Source of the DNA: Actinomycetota bacterium
Lineage (GTDB): Bacteria; Actinomycetota; Actinomycetes; Actinomycetales; Microbacteriaceae
Assembly (NCBI GenBank): GCA_009704605.1
Contig: WLDW01000009.1
Span: forward strand, 1 to 14,641
Direction of reading: 5' to 3'
DNA: 14,641 nucleotides
In this document: one piece after another, positions 8,137-13,958 of the stretch
How the letters are laid out: the number at the start of each line of letters is the position of its first letter
How positions within the stretch are numbered: the stretch's first letter is position 1
Notes under the pieces: model-generated
Databases searched by the model: none
What the model was told of the DNA's origin: nothing
What the model saw: only the letters and a program-made list of their open reading frames with translations
Position numbers and translations under genes: made by a program

Positions 8137-8666
8137 ACCTGCCAAATAGCATCACGATGCTTCGCATCTTGATGGCTCCGATTTTTGTTTTCTTACTTTT
8201 GACTTTTCCTGAAGCTGCCTCTTGGCAGAGATTCTTGGCTCTTTTCTTGTTTGTGTTAGCTATCTCCACAGATGGAATTGATGGCATGATTGCCCGTCGA
8301 ACCGATAAGGTCACGGATCTTGGAAAGTTTTTGGATCCGGTTGCCGACAAGGTTCTTATTGGCGGAGCTCTAGTTGCTCTTTCAATTCTTGGTGAGATTG
8401 ACTGGTGGGTTACCGCAGTTATCCTGCTTCGCGAACTAGCAGTTACGGTTTATCGTGCTTTGGTAGCAAAGAAAGTAGTGATTGCCGCGGGCATGGCCGG
8501 CAAGCTAAAGACTATTTTGCAGGGCGTGGCAATTGGTGTGGTGCTGGCACCGTTCGAGGTTTGGTTCCCGATTTGGAGTCTGTTCGAGCTGTTTACTATT
8601 TATCTTGCGGTTGCGGCAACAGTGGTTTCTGGCATTTCATTTTTTATGGCAGTTAGAAAAAAGTGA
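8133..8666 (+). CDS. pgsA: CDP-diacylglycerol--glycerol-3-phosphate 3-phosphatidyltransferase PgsA
   Basis: PgsA joins CDP-diacylglycerol to glycerol-3-phosphate to give phosphatidylglycerophosphate, the precursor of phosphatidylglycerol and cardiolipin in the membrane. The CDP-alcohol phosphotransferase motif is complete: D47xxD50G51xxA54R55, then G64xxxD68xxxD72 ([10 protein letters not shown] and [10 protein letters not shown]). The protein has 177 aa with several hydrophobic helices (about 9-25, 32-48, 75-105, 118-138, 145-172), normal for PgsA. The TTG start (8133) overlaps the ftsK TGA by 4 bp (TTGA). The N-terminus [12 protein letters not shown] matches the family start. Translation is probably coupled to ftsK. 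Another enzyme of the superfamily, such as phosphatidylinositol-phosphate synthase, cannot be fully excluded by motif alone, but length and context favour PgsA. Confidence 0.92.
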   Translation: MNLPNSITMLRILMAPIFVFLLLTFPEAASWQRFLALFLFVLAISTDGIDGMIARRTDKVTDLGKFLDPVADKVLIGGALVALSILGEIDWWVTAVILLRELAVTVYRALVAKKVVIAAGMAGKLKTILQGVAIGVVLAPFEVWFPIWSLFELFTIYLAVAATVVSGISFFMAVRKK

Positions 8667-9154
8667 CCACGCCAGAAAAGATTCTGGATCAGCTTCGAAG
8701 CCAGAGCAAATACTTAGTCGTAGCCGAATCGCTAACCGGGGGTCTACTAACTGCTTCGTTTGCTGCTATTGCTGGCGCATCGGATGTTTTGCTAACTGGA
8801 ATCATCGCTTACGATACGAGATTGAAGCACGAGCTACTTGGGGTTTCGAATCAGCTTTTGGAAAACCAAGGACCGGTTGATCCGGAGGTTGCTGCGCAAA
8901 TGGCCGAGGGGCTTAGATCGAGAATTGCCAGCAAAACTGGAATAGATTCTGATCAAATTGTTGGAATATCCACAACCGGGGTTGCCGGGCCAAGTGTTCA
9001 GGGCGAGAAACCAGTGGGGGAGCTATACATTGCGGTGTCTCAGGCAGGGACTACCAAGGTCTTTGCCCACCAGCTTGCTGGGGAGCGGGGCCAAATCCAG
9101 AATTCTGCGGTTTTGCTGGGAGTGGGACACTTGTGGGATGAAATTACGGGATAA
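8663..9154 (+). CDS. cinA: CinA C-terminal-type nicotinamide-nucleotide amidohydrolase (PncC)
   Basis: This enzyme hydrolyses NMN to nicotinate mononucleotide, recycling the by-product of NAD-dependent DNA ligase into NAD synthesis. The 163-aa protein is only the CinA C-terminal (PncC) domain; the N-terminal COG1058 domain of full-length CinA is absent, as in E. coli PncC. Signatures are AESLTGG (21-27), ITGIIAY-like TGIIAYDTRLKHELLGV (45-61), NQGPVDPEVAAQMAEGLR (68-85) and the glycine-rich STTGVAGPSVQGEKPVGELY (103-122). The GTG start at 8663 overlaps the pgsA TGA by 4 bp (GTGA), the second such coupling in a row. Its TAA stop falls inside a palindrome that precedes clgR. The family link to recA and competence, implied by the cin name, holds here by position. 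Confidence 0.92.
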   Translation: MTTPEKILDQLRSQSKYLVVAESLTGGLLTASFAAIAGASDVLLTGIIAYDTRLKHELLGVSNQLLENQGPVDPEVAAQMAEGLRSRIASKTGIDSDQIVGISTTGVAGPSVQGEKPVGELYIAVSQAGTTKVFAHQLAGERGQIQNSAVLLGVGHLWDEITG

Positions 9155-9165
9155 TCTAGTTATCC
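9131..9165 (+). promoter_or_regulatory. Possible clgR promoter overlapping a 17-bp palindrome
   Basis: GGATAA-TCTAG-TTATCC (9149-9165) is a perfect 6-bp inverted repeat with a 5-bp centre, placed across the cinA stop codon. A possible -10, TAATCT (9152-9157), lies within it, with TTGTGG (9131-9136) 15 bp upstream as a weak -35. Transcription would start near 9164, about 52 nt before the clgR GTG. A repressor or autoregulator could bind here. The sequence does not resemble the GCG-type half-sites reported for ClgR, so the binder is unknown. Confidence 0.42.
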
Positions 9166-9203
9166 ATGTCAGAGCCAACGAGTAGATTTAGCCAGGAAAG
9201 AAA

Positions 9204-9210
9204 AAGGAGG
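9204..9210 (+). promoter_or_regulatory. Strong Shine-Dalgarno of clgR
   Basis: AAGGAGG, a full match to the anti-Shine-Dalgarno, lies 5 nt before the GTG at 9216. It fixes that start and is the strongest ribosome-binding site in this window, where most genes have weak ones or none. Confidence 0.85.
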
Positions 9211-9215
9211 GTCGC

Positions 9216-9581
9216 GTGGCACTAGTAAGAACTGAAATCGGAGATGTACTGCGGGACTTTAGGCTGCAGAAGGGCCAGACCCTGCGTCAGGTCGCATCCC
9301 GCGCCAGCGTTGCCCTGGGCTACCTAAGCGAGCTAGAACGAGGCCAAAAAGAGGCTTCTTCCGAGATTTTGGCCTCCGTTGCCGAGGCCCTAGAGGTTCC
9401 GCTCTCAGTTGTTTTGCGCGAGGTTTCCGACCGAATTGCCCTTGTTGAAGGCGTATTGCCTGAGGAATTCATGGCAAGCAGCCTTTCTGGCAAGGAAGTA
9501 TCTGATTTGATAGTCCCAATTGGCTTCGTCCAGGACTTCAACGAGCAGCTCGAAAAGGACCTGCTCGGCGGTCGCATCTAG
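9216..9581 (+). CDS. clgR: ClgR-type XRE family transcriptional regulator
   Basis: ClgR is an actinobacterial activator of the clpP1P2, clpC and related protease genes under protein and envelope stress. The 121-aa protein has an XRE helix-turn-helix at about residues 8-63 (TLRQVASRASVALGYLSELERGQKEASSEILASVAEAL) and VPLSVVLREVSD right after it, which is the characteristic ClgR signature. The rest is a short C-terminal region rich in acidic and hydrophobic residues. The order pgsA-clgR matches M. tuberculosis, where clgR follows pgsA3. The GTG start is fixed by a perfect Shine-Dalgarno. A palindrome at 9149-9165 may be its operator. DUF3046 begins 4 bp after its stop, so the two are probably translated together. 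Its control of Clp genes here is inferred from the family. Confidence 0.88.
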   Translation: MALVRTEIGDVLRDFRLQKGQTLRQVASRASVALGYLSELERGQKEASSEILASVAEALEVPLSVVLREVSDRIALVEGVLPEEFMASSLSGKEVSDLIVPIGFVQDFNEQLEKDLLGGRI

Positions 9582-9585
9582 ACCC

Positions 9586-9819
9586 TTGCGTCTTAGCCAG
9601 TTTCAGGAGCTAATGGCCGATGAGTTCGGCAAAGCTCAATCCGATGTCCTAATCCGTGACCTTGCCCTAATGGAGCTTGGAGACCTTACAGCCGCCTCAC
9701 TACTGGCATTGGGGGAAGACCCAAAGCAGATCTGGCTGGCTATTTGCCGGGTTCAGCAGGTTCCTAAGGAGCGTTGGGCAGGTCTGGACAAAAAAGCTAA
9801 AAAACAACACGCCGAGTAG
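9586..9819 (+). CDS. DUF3046 family protein
   Basis: This is a small soluble protein of unknown function, 77 aa from the TTG at 9586. The family pattern is clear: [15 protein letters not shown] at the N-terminus, [31 protein letters not shown] in the middle, then VPKERW. DUF3046 proteins are restricted to Actinobacteria and sit directly before recA in M. tuberculosis, as here. Typical members are about 60-65 aa; this one has an extra lysine-rich tail ([12 protein letters not shown]). The open frame extends back to an ATG at 9520, but that part lies inside clgR and encodes a low-complexity Ser/Thr/Arg stretch, so the TTG four bases after the clgR stop is preferred. The start codon has no Shine-Dalgarno, consistent with coupling to clgR. 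Position alone hints at a link to recombination or stress. Confidence 0.85.
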   Translation: MRLSQFQELMADEFGKAQSDVLIRDLALMELGDLTAASLLALGEDPKQIWLAICRVQQVPKERWAGLDKKAKKQHAE

Positions 9820-9827
9820 AAAAATAC

Positions 9828-9843
9828 TCGAAATTTTGTTCGA
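9828..9843 (+). promoter_or_regulatory. LexA (SOS) box of recA
   Basis: TCGAAATTTTGTTCGA agrees with the actinobacterial SOS box TCGAAC-N4-GTTCGA at 11 of 12 fixed positions; only the sixth base (A for C) differs. It lies 7 bp upstream of a TATGGT -10, over the -35 region, so bound LexA would block the recA promoter. DNA damage would relieve it. Confidence 0.88.
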
Positions 9844-9850
9844 ATCCTGC

Positions 9851-9856
9851 TATGGT
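9851..9856 (+). promoter_or_regulatory. -10 element of the recA promoter
   Basis: TATGGT fits TANNNT and follows the LexA box. No typical -35 is recognisable, since the SOS box occupies that place. Transcription would start near 9863, giving an mRNA leader of about 106 nt before the recA ATG. Confidence 0.55.
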
Positions 9857-9862
9857 CTTACC

Positions 9863-9968
9863 AAGGCAGTTTGAAGGTCGAAGTTATACACAAATTGGTG
9901 TTTTGACCCAAAGGTTGTCGGAAGCAAAAAGTAATCTCAGAACCACATCAAATCGAAAGAGGACCCAA
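9863..9968 (+). other. recA 5' leader region with DnaA-box match
   Basis: This is the untranslated stretch between the predicted recA transcription start and the ATG at 9969. It contains TTATACACA at 9884-9892, a perfect match to the classical DnaA box TTATNCACA (the E. coli oriC R2 type). TTGACC at 9903-9908 could be a -35 of a second promoter, but no -10 is found at the right spacing. AGAGGA at 9958-9963 is the ribosome-binding site. I see no strong hairpin or terminator. Confidence 0.5.
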
Positions 9969-11039
9969 ATGCCATCAGCATCAGATCGCGAGAAAGCACT
10001 CGACACTGCTCTAGCCCAAATCGAACGCCAGTTTGGTAAGGGTTCCGTAATGAGACTCGGTTCTGACGAGCGGGCACCTGTTGAGGTCATTCCAACTGGC
10101 TCAATCGCACTAGATGCAGCCCTTGGAACCGGTGGTTTGCCAAGAGGAAGAATTGTTGAAATTTATGGGCCAGAGTCTTCAGGTAAGACAACCGTTGCCC
10201 TACACGCTATTGCCAACGCACAGCGCGCTGGAGGAATTGCTGCTTTCATAGACGCCGAGCACGCCTTGGACCCGGAATATGCCAAGGCGCTCGGGGTCGA
10301 CACTGACGCTCTACTAGTGAGCCAACCAGACACTGGTGAGCAAGCTCTTGAGATTGCGGACATGCTAGTTCGTTCCGGATCAGTAGATGTCATCGTTATC
10401 GACTCGGTTGCCGCTTTGGTTCCACGCGCAGAAATCGAAGGAGAGATGGGTGACACTCACGTTGGTTTGCAAGCTCGGTTAATGTCTCAGGCACTTCGCA
10501 AGCTAACCGGAGCACTAAGCAACACCAACACCACAATGATCTTTATCAACCAGCTACGTGAAAAGATTGGTGTCTTCTTCGGAAGCCCAGAGACCACCTC
10601 CGGTGGAAAGGCTCTAAAGTTCTACGCTTCGGTTCGACTAGACATTCGCAGAATCGAAACCCTAAAGGACGGCACCGAGGCAGTTGGAAACCGCACCCGC
10701 GTAAAGGTTGTCAAGAACAAGATGGCCGCGCCATTCAAGCAGGCTGAGTTCGACATTATTTATGGAACTGGAATTTCTCGTGAGGGAAGCTTGCTGGACT
10801 TTGGTGTTGAGCACGAAGTGGTCAAAAAATCCGGCGCTTGGTACACCTACGAAGGTGAGCAGCTAGGCCAGGGTAAAGAAAACTCTAGAAGTTACCTAAT
10901 TGAGAACCCAGAGGTTGCCAACGAAATCGAAAAGAAGATCAAGTCCAAGCTTGGCGTTGGTGTTCCTCGTGCAGTTGCCGATCTACCGGTTGAAGAAGTT
11001 GCCCCGGAGGCCCCTAAGAAGGCTGCGTCAGCCGGCTAG
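9969..11039 (+). CDS. recA: Recombinase RecA
   Basis: RecA forms filaments on single-stranded DNA, drives homologous recombination and activates LexA self-cleavage. The protein is 356 aa from the ATG at 9969, which has AGAGGA 5 nt upstream. The frame stays open to 9852, but that extension covers the promoter -10 and the leader, so it is not coding. Walker A GPESSGKT is at 67-74, followed by the conserved [55 protein letters not shown] (loop 1 region) and [37 protein letters not shown] core. There is no intein, unlike M. tuberculosis RecA. The C-terminal tail is rich in Pro, Glu and Ala and ends with Lys/Ala. Expression is under an SOS box, and recX follows 2 bp after the stop. Confidence 0.98.
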   Translation: MPSASDREKALDTALAQIERQFGKGSVMRLGSDERAPVEVIPTGSIALDAALGTGGLPRGRIVEIYGPESSGKTTVALHAIANAQRAGGIAAFIDAEHALDPEYAKALGVDTDALLVSQPDTGEQALEIADMLVRSGSVDVIVIDSVAALVPRAEIEGEMGDTHVGLQARLMSQALRKLTGALSNTNTTMIFINQLREKIGVFFGSPETTSGGKALKFYASVRLDIRRIETLKDGTEAVGNRTRVKVVKNKMAAPFKQAEFDIIYGTGISREGSLLDFGVEHEVVKKSGAWYTYEGEQLGQGKENSRSYLIENPEVANEIEKKIKSKLGVGVPRAVADLPVEEVAPEAPKKAASAG

Positions 11040-11041
11040 AT

Positions 11042-11530
11042 ATGCTCTCCTCGGTGGATAACTTAGAAGAGCGAGCTAGAAACATCGTCTTGCGGCTGCT
11101 TGAAAAAGGCCCCAAGTCTTCGGCTCAACTTCTAGAGGTTTTGGAAGCTAATGAGATTCCGATTGAGATCGCCAAGCCTCTAATCGAGCGATTCACCGAA
11201 GTAGAGCTAATCAACGACCAGGTCTATGCCCAGGATTTAGCTGATGCCAGCCGTCGAACCAAGGGTCTGGCGCGCTCCATGGTCAAGCGCAAGCTTGAAA
11301 GCAAGGGGCTTGATCGAGAGCTAATCAACCAGGTTGCCTCTGAGATTACTGACGAGGACGAGCTAGCTGTTGCCACAGAGCTTGCAATCAAGCGCCACGG
11401 GCAGCTATCACATTTGGAGTCCGATGTTAGAAACCGCCGATTGGTTGGATTCTTGCAAAGGCGAGGTTTTGGCTCAAGCATCGTTTTTGCAGCCATTAGG
11501 GAAGCGGAGTCCCACGCGGTAAAATCGTAA
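11042..11530 (+). CDS. recX: Regulatory protein RecX
   Basis: RecX binds RecA filaments and limits recombination and SOS activity. The 162-aa protein is built of three-helix repeats. The recognisable parts are the N-terminal [19 protein letters not shown], the central [36 protein letters not shown] and the C-terminal [22 protein letters not shown], the last being the diagnostic RecX end motif. The ATG at 11042 lies 2 bp after the recA stop with only a weak Shine-Dalgarno, so it is probably translated by ribosomes leaving recA, which would hold RecX below RecA levels. A GTG four codons in (11054) is a possible alternative start. A -10-like TAAAAT for miaB lies in its last codons. Confidence 0.93.
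   Translation: MLSSVDNLEERARNIVLRLLEKGPKSSAQLLEVLEANEIPIEIAKPLIERFTEVELINDQVYAQDLADASRRTKGLARSMVKRKLESKGLDRELINQVASEITDEDELAVATELAIKRHGQLSHLESDVRNRRLVGFLQRRGFGSSIVFAAIREAESHAVKS
11496..11525 (+). promoter_or_regulatory. Possible miaB promoter inside the recX 3' end
   Basis: TAAAAT (11520-11525) is a good -10 match, with TTAGGG (11496-11501) 18 bp upstream as a weak -35. Transcription would start near 11532, 4 nt before the miaB ATG at 11536, which has no Shine-Dalgarno. This would let miaB, miaA and perhaps dapF be expressed independently of the SOS-controlled recA promoter. Confidence 0.45.
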
Positions 11531-11543
11531 GCCTGATGCTTAC
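11527..11543. repeat. Inverted repeat across recX stop and miaB start
   Basis: GTAAGC-CTGAT-GCTTAC is a perfect 6-bp stem with a 5-nt loop that covers the recX TAA and the miaB ATG. In read-through mRNA it could hide the miaB start. A transcript starting near 11532 would lack the left arm. The stem is short and may be chance. Confidence 0.35.
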
Positions 11544-13005
11544 CAAAACCCGCAGCTACGAGGTTCGAACCTACGGCTGTCAAATGAACGCTCACGACTC
11601 TGAGCGCATTTCTGGTCTGCTTGAAGACGCTGGTTACCTGCCTGGTGAAACCGGGGAGTCGGATGTTGTGATCTTCAACACCTGCGCAGTCCGTGAGAAC
11701 GCGGATAACAAGCTTTATGGAAACCTCGGAACCCTTCTTGCAAAAAAGGAGGAGGACCCGAACTTCCAGATTGCAGTTGGTGGTTGTCTAGCTCAAAAAG
11801 ATCGTGACTTAATCATCAAAAAAGCTCCTTGGGTTGATGTGGTGTTCGGAACTCACAACATGGGATCCCTGCCGGTTCTATTAGAGCGCGCAAGGCATAA
11901 CCGCGAAGCCCAGGTTGAAATCATTGAAGCGCTAGAGACTTTTCCCTCCGACCTACCTACCAAGCGCGATTCGACTTACTCGGGTATGGTTTCTATTTCG
12001 GTGGGCTGCAATAACAGCTGCACATTTTGTATTGTTCCAGCACTTCGCGGCAAGGAAAAAGATCGTCGGCCTGGAGAAATCTTGAGCGAGATCAAGGCCA
12101 TGGTCGATGACGGGGTTATCGAGATCATGCTGCTTGGCCAAAACGTTAACACCTACGGTGTTGAGTTTGGCGATCGGGGTGCCTTTGCGAAGCTGCTTCG
12201 GGCATGTGGCGAAATTGAGGGCCTAGAGCGGGTTCGGTTTATCTCTCCACACCCTGCCGCATTCACAGATGACGTGATTGACGCAATGGCCGAAACCCAC
12301 AACGTCATGCCACACCTTCACATGCCGCTTCAGTCTGGGTCGAACTCAATATTGAAAGCTATGAAACGAAGCTATCGAACGGATAAGTACTTAGGCATTT
12401 TGGATCGGGTGCGGGCGGCTATGCCAGAAGCCTCGATTACCACTGACATCATTGTTGGCTTCCCGGGCGAAACCGAGCAGGACTTTCAAGACACTATGGA
12501 AATTGCTACTCAATCTCGATTCACGATGGCATACACCTATCAGTACTCGAAGCGCCCTGGCACACCGGCAGCAACGATGCCCGATCAAATCTCTAAAGAG
12601 GTCGCTCAAGAAAGATACGAGCGATTGATTGAGCACGTGAACGCCATCGCCTGGCAAGAAAACAAGAAGCAGATTGGCAAGACAGTTGAAGTATTGGTTG
12701 GAAACCACGAGGGTCGCAAGGACTCACAAAACAACAGACTCAGCGGCCGGGCACGAGATAGCAGACTGGTTCACTTTGAGCTCCCGGTTGGCGAAACTGA
12801 ACCAAGACCAGGGGACCTAGTCACTGTCCAGGTGACAGATGCCAAGCCGTATTTCTTGCTTGCAGATCAGCCAACAGCTGGATACGCAATGGTTCCCACA
12901 AGAGCTGGCGATGCCTACGACTTGGTTGAGGCCGCATCTTGCGCGGTTGACCCAGTTGCCACAAAAGGCGTGAGTATCGGTCTTCCCACCCTGAAACGAA
13001 AGTAA
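11536..13005 (+). CDS. miaB: tRNA-2-methylthio-N6-dimethylallyladenosine synthase MiaB
   Basis: MiaB is a radical-SAM methylthiotransferase that adds a methylthio group to i6A at position 37 of tRNAs reading UNN codons, the step after MiaA. The protein has 489 aa. The N-terminal UPF0004 domain carries the three cysteines of the auxiliary [4Fe-4S] cluster (C15 in TYGCQMN, C50 in [11 protein letters not shown]84 in VGGCLAQKD). The radical-SAM cluster is C158xxxC162xxC165 ([10 protein letters not shown]). A TRAM RNA-binding domain follows at about residues 385-455, and the C-terminus extends some 35-40 residues beyond it. All six catalytic cysteines are present, so the enzyme should be active. 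The ATG lies 5 bp after recX, and the stop overlaps miaA by 1 bp (TAATG), so the two tRNA-modification genes form one unit. Confidence 0.97.
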   Translation: MLTKTRSYEVRTYGCQMNAHDSERISGLLEDAGYLPGETGESDVVIFNTCAVRENADNKLYGNLGTLLAKKEEDPNFQIAVGGCLAQKDRDLIIKKAPWVDVVFGTHNMGSLPVLLERARHNREAQVEIIEALETFPSDLPTKRDSTYSGMVSISVGCNNSCTFCIVPALRGKEKDRRPGEILSEIKAMVDDGVIEIMLLGQNVNTYGVEFGDRGAFAKLLRACGEIEGLERVRFISPHPAAFTDDVIDAMAETHNVMPHLHMPLQSGSNSILKAMKRSYRTDKYLGILDRVRAAMPEASITTDIIVGFPGETEQDFQDTMEIATQSRFTMAYTYQYSKRPGTPAATMPDQISKEVAQERYERLIEHVNAIAWQENKKQIGKTVEVLVGNHEGRKDSQNNRLSGRARDSRLVHFELPVGETEPRPGDLVTVQVTDAKPYFLLADQPTAGYAMVPTRAGDAYDLVEAASCAVDPVATKGVSIGLPTLKRK

Positions 13006-13949
13006 TGCCAGCGCAACTAATTGCTGTTGTTGGTTCAACCGGCACTGGAAAAAGCGAATTGGCAATTCGTATTGCTGAAACCTTTCGCCAAGATGGTCAA
13101 GCAGCTGAGATAGTCAACGCGGATGCGATGCAGCTCTATAAGGGTATGGACATTGGAACCGCTAAGTTGCCAATTACTGAGCGACGCGGAATTGAGCATC
13201 ACCTGGTTGATGTGCTGGAGGTTAGGCAAGAGTCAACGGCAGCGGAGTATCAAAAAATCGCCAGGGCCAAGATTCTGGAAATTCAATCCCGTGGCGCTAT
13301 GCCAATTTTGGTTGGAGGCTCAATGCTTTACGTGGCTGCAGTTCTAAACAACTTTGAGTTTCCGGTTCGGGACAAGGATCTGCGCGCGAGCCTCGAGCAA
13401 GAGCTTCTTGAACTAGGTCCCAACGCCATGCATCAAAAGCTTGTGGAGCTCGATGCCAGTGCTGCCAGTCGCATTGACCCAGAAAATGGCCGCCGAATTG
13501 TTAGGGCTCTCGAGATTGTCACACTTACCGGCGAACCATTTGCTGCTGCATTGCCAGATGAGATTGAGTCCTGGCAAGAGGTTCTTGAAATTGGCCTGCG
13601 AATGGATCGCGAGATACTTGTTGCCAAGTTGGCGGAGCGAGTGCGGGGGATGTGGAGCAGGGGAATGGTTGAAGAAACTAAGCAATTAGTTTCGAAGGGA
13701 TTGCGTGAATCTGTCACCGCAGGTTACGCCATTGGCTACGCACAAGCACTGGCGCAATTGGATGGCGAGCTAAGCCAAGAGCAGGCAATTGAATCAACCA
13801 CCAAGTTGACACAAAAATATGCCAGACGCCAGATGTCTTGGTTCAAGCGTGACACCCGAATCAATTGGCTCGATGCCCTAGATCCAGAGGTAACCAATTT
13901 GGCTAATGCTCTGGTTCGAAGTCACGGCCTCCTTGCATCTCGCCCGTAG
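13005..13949 (+). CDS. miaA: tRNA dimethylallyltransferase MiaA
   Basis: MiaA transfers the dimethylallyl group from DMAPP to N6 of A37 in tRNAs reading UNN codons, making the i6A substrate for MiaB. The protein has 314 aa, normal length. The P-loop is GSTGTGKS (10-17), and NADAMQLYKGMDIGTAKL (38-55) carries the catalytic Asp40 and substrate-contacting Gln. IEHHLVDV, then PILVGGSMLYVAAVLNNFEFP, and near the end KLTQKYARRQMSWFKRD are all family signatures. The ATG shares one base with the miaB stop, so translation is coupled. dapF starts 9 bp after its TAG. In M. tuberculosis other genes lie between miaB and miaA; here they are adjacent, in line with a compact genome. Confidence 0.96.
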   Translation: MPAQLIAVVGSTGTGKSELAIRIAETFRQDGQAAEIVNADAMQLYKGMDIGTAKLPITERRGIEHHLVDVLEVRQESTAAEYQKIARAKILEIQSRGAMPILVGGSMLYVAAVLNNFEFPVRDKDLRASLEQELLELGPNAMHQKLVELDASAASRIDPENGRRIVRALEIVTLTGEPFAAALPDEIESWQEVLEIGLRMDREILVAKLAERVRGMWSRGMVEETKQLVSKGLRESVTAGYAIGYAQALAQLDGELSQEQAIESTTKLTQKYARRQMSWFKRDTRINWLDALDPEVTNLANALVRSHGLLASRP

Positions 13950-13952
13950 GCT
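13947..13952 (+). promoter_or_regulatory. -10 element of a leaderless dapF promoter
   Basis: TAGGCT fits TANNNT, overlaps the miaA stop TAG and ends 6 nt before the dapF ATG at 13959, the same spacing as in dapA. The GGAG at 13954-13957 is only 1 nt from ATG, too close for a Shine-Dalgarno. No clear -35 is visible. Confidence 0.45.
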
Positions 13953-13958
13953 TGGAGT

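Noticed and set aside
9520..9585. Longer DUF3046 start at the ATG at 9520
   Set aside because: The extra 22 residues overlap clgR in another frame and are low-complexity; DUF3046 proteins start at MRLS, which fits the TTG at 9586.
9852..9968. In-frame N-terminal extension of recA starting at the ATG at 9852
   Set aside because: It lies in the -10 and the leader, has no family similarity, and the ATG at 9969 has a Shine-Dalgarno and gives the usual RecA N-terminus.
9969..11039. Possible RecA intein, as in M. tuberculosis
   Set aside because: The RecA frame is continuous at 356 aa with all motifs in normal spacing; no intein is present.
11561..11572. AGGTTCGAACCT palindrome as an SOS or regulator site
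   Set aside because: It lies inside miaB codons for the conserved [10 protein letters not shown] segment and lacks the N4 spacing of a LexA box.
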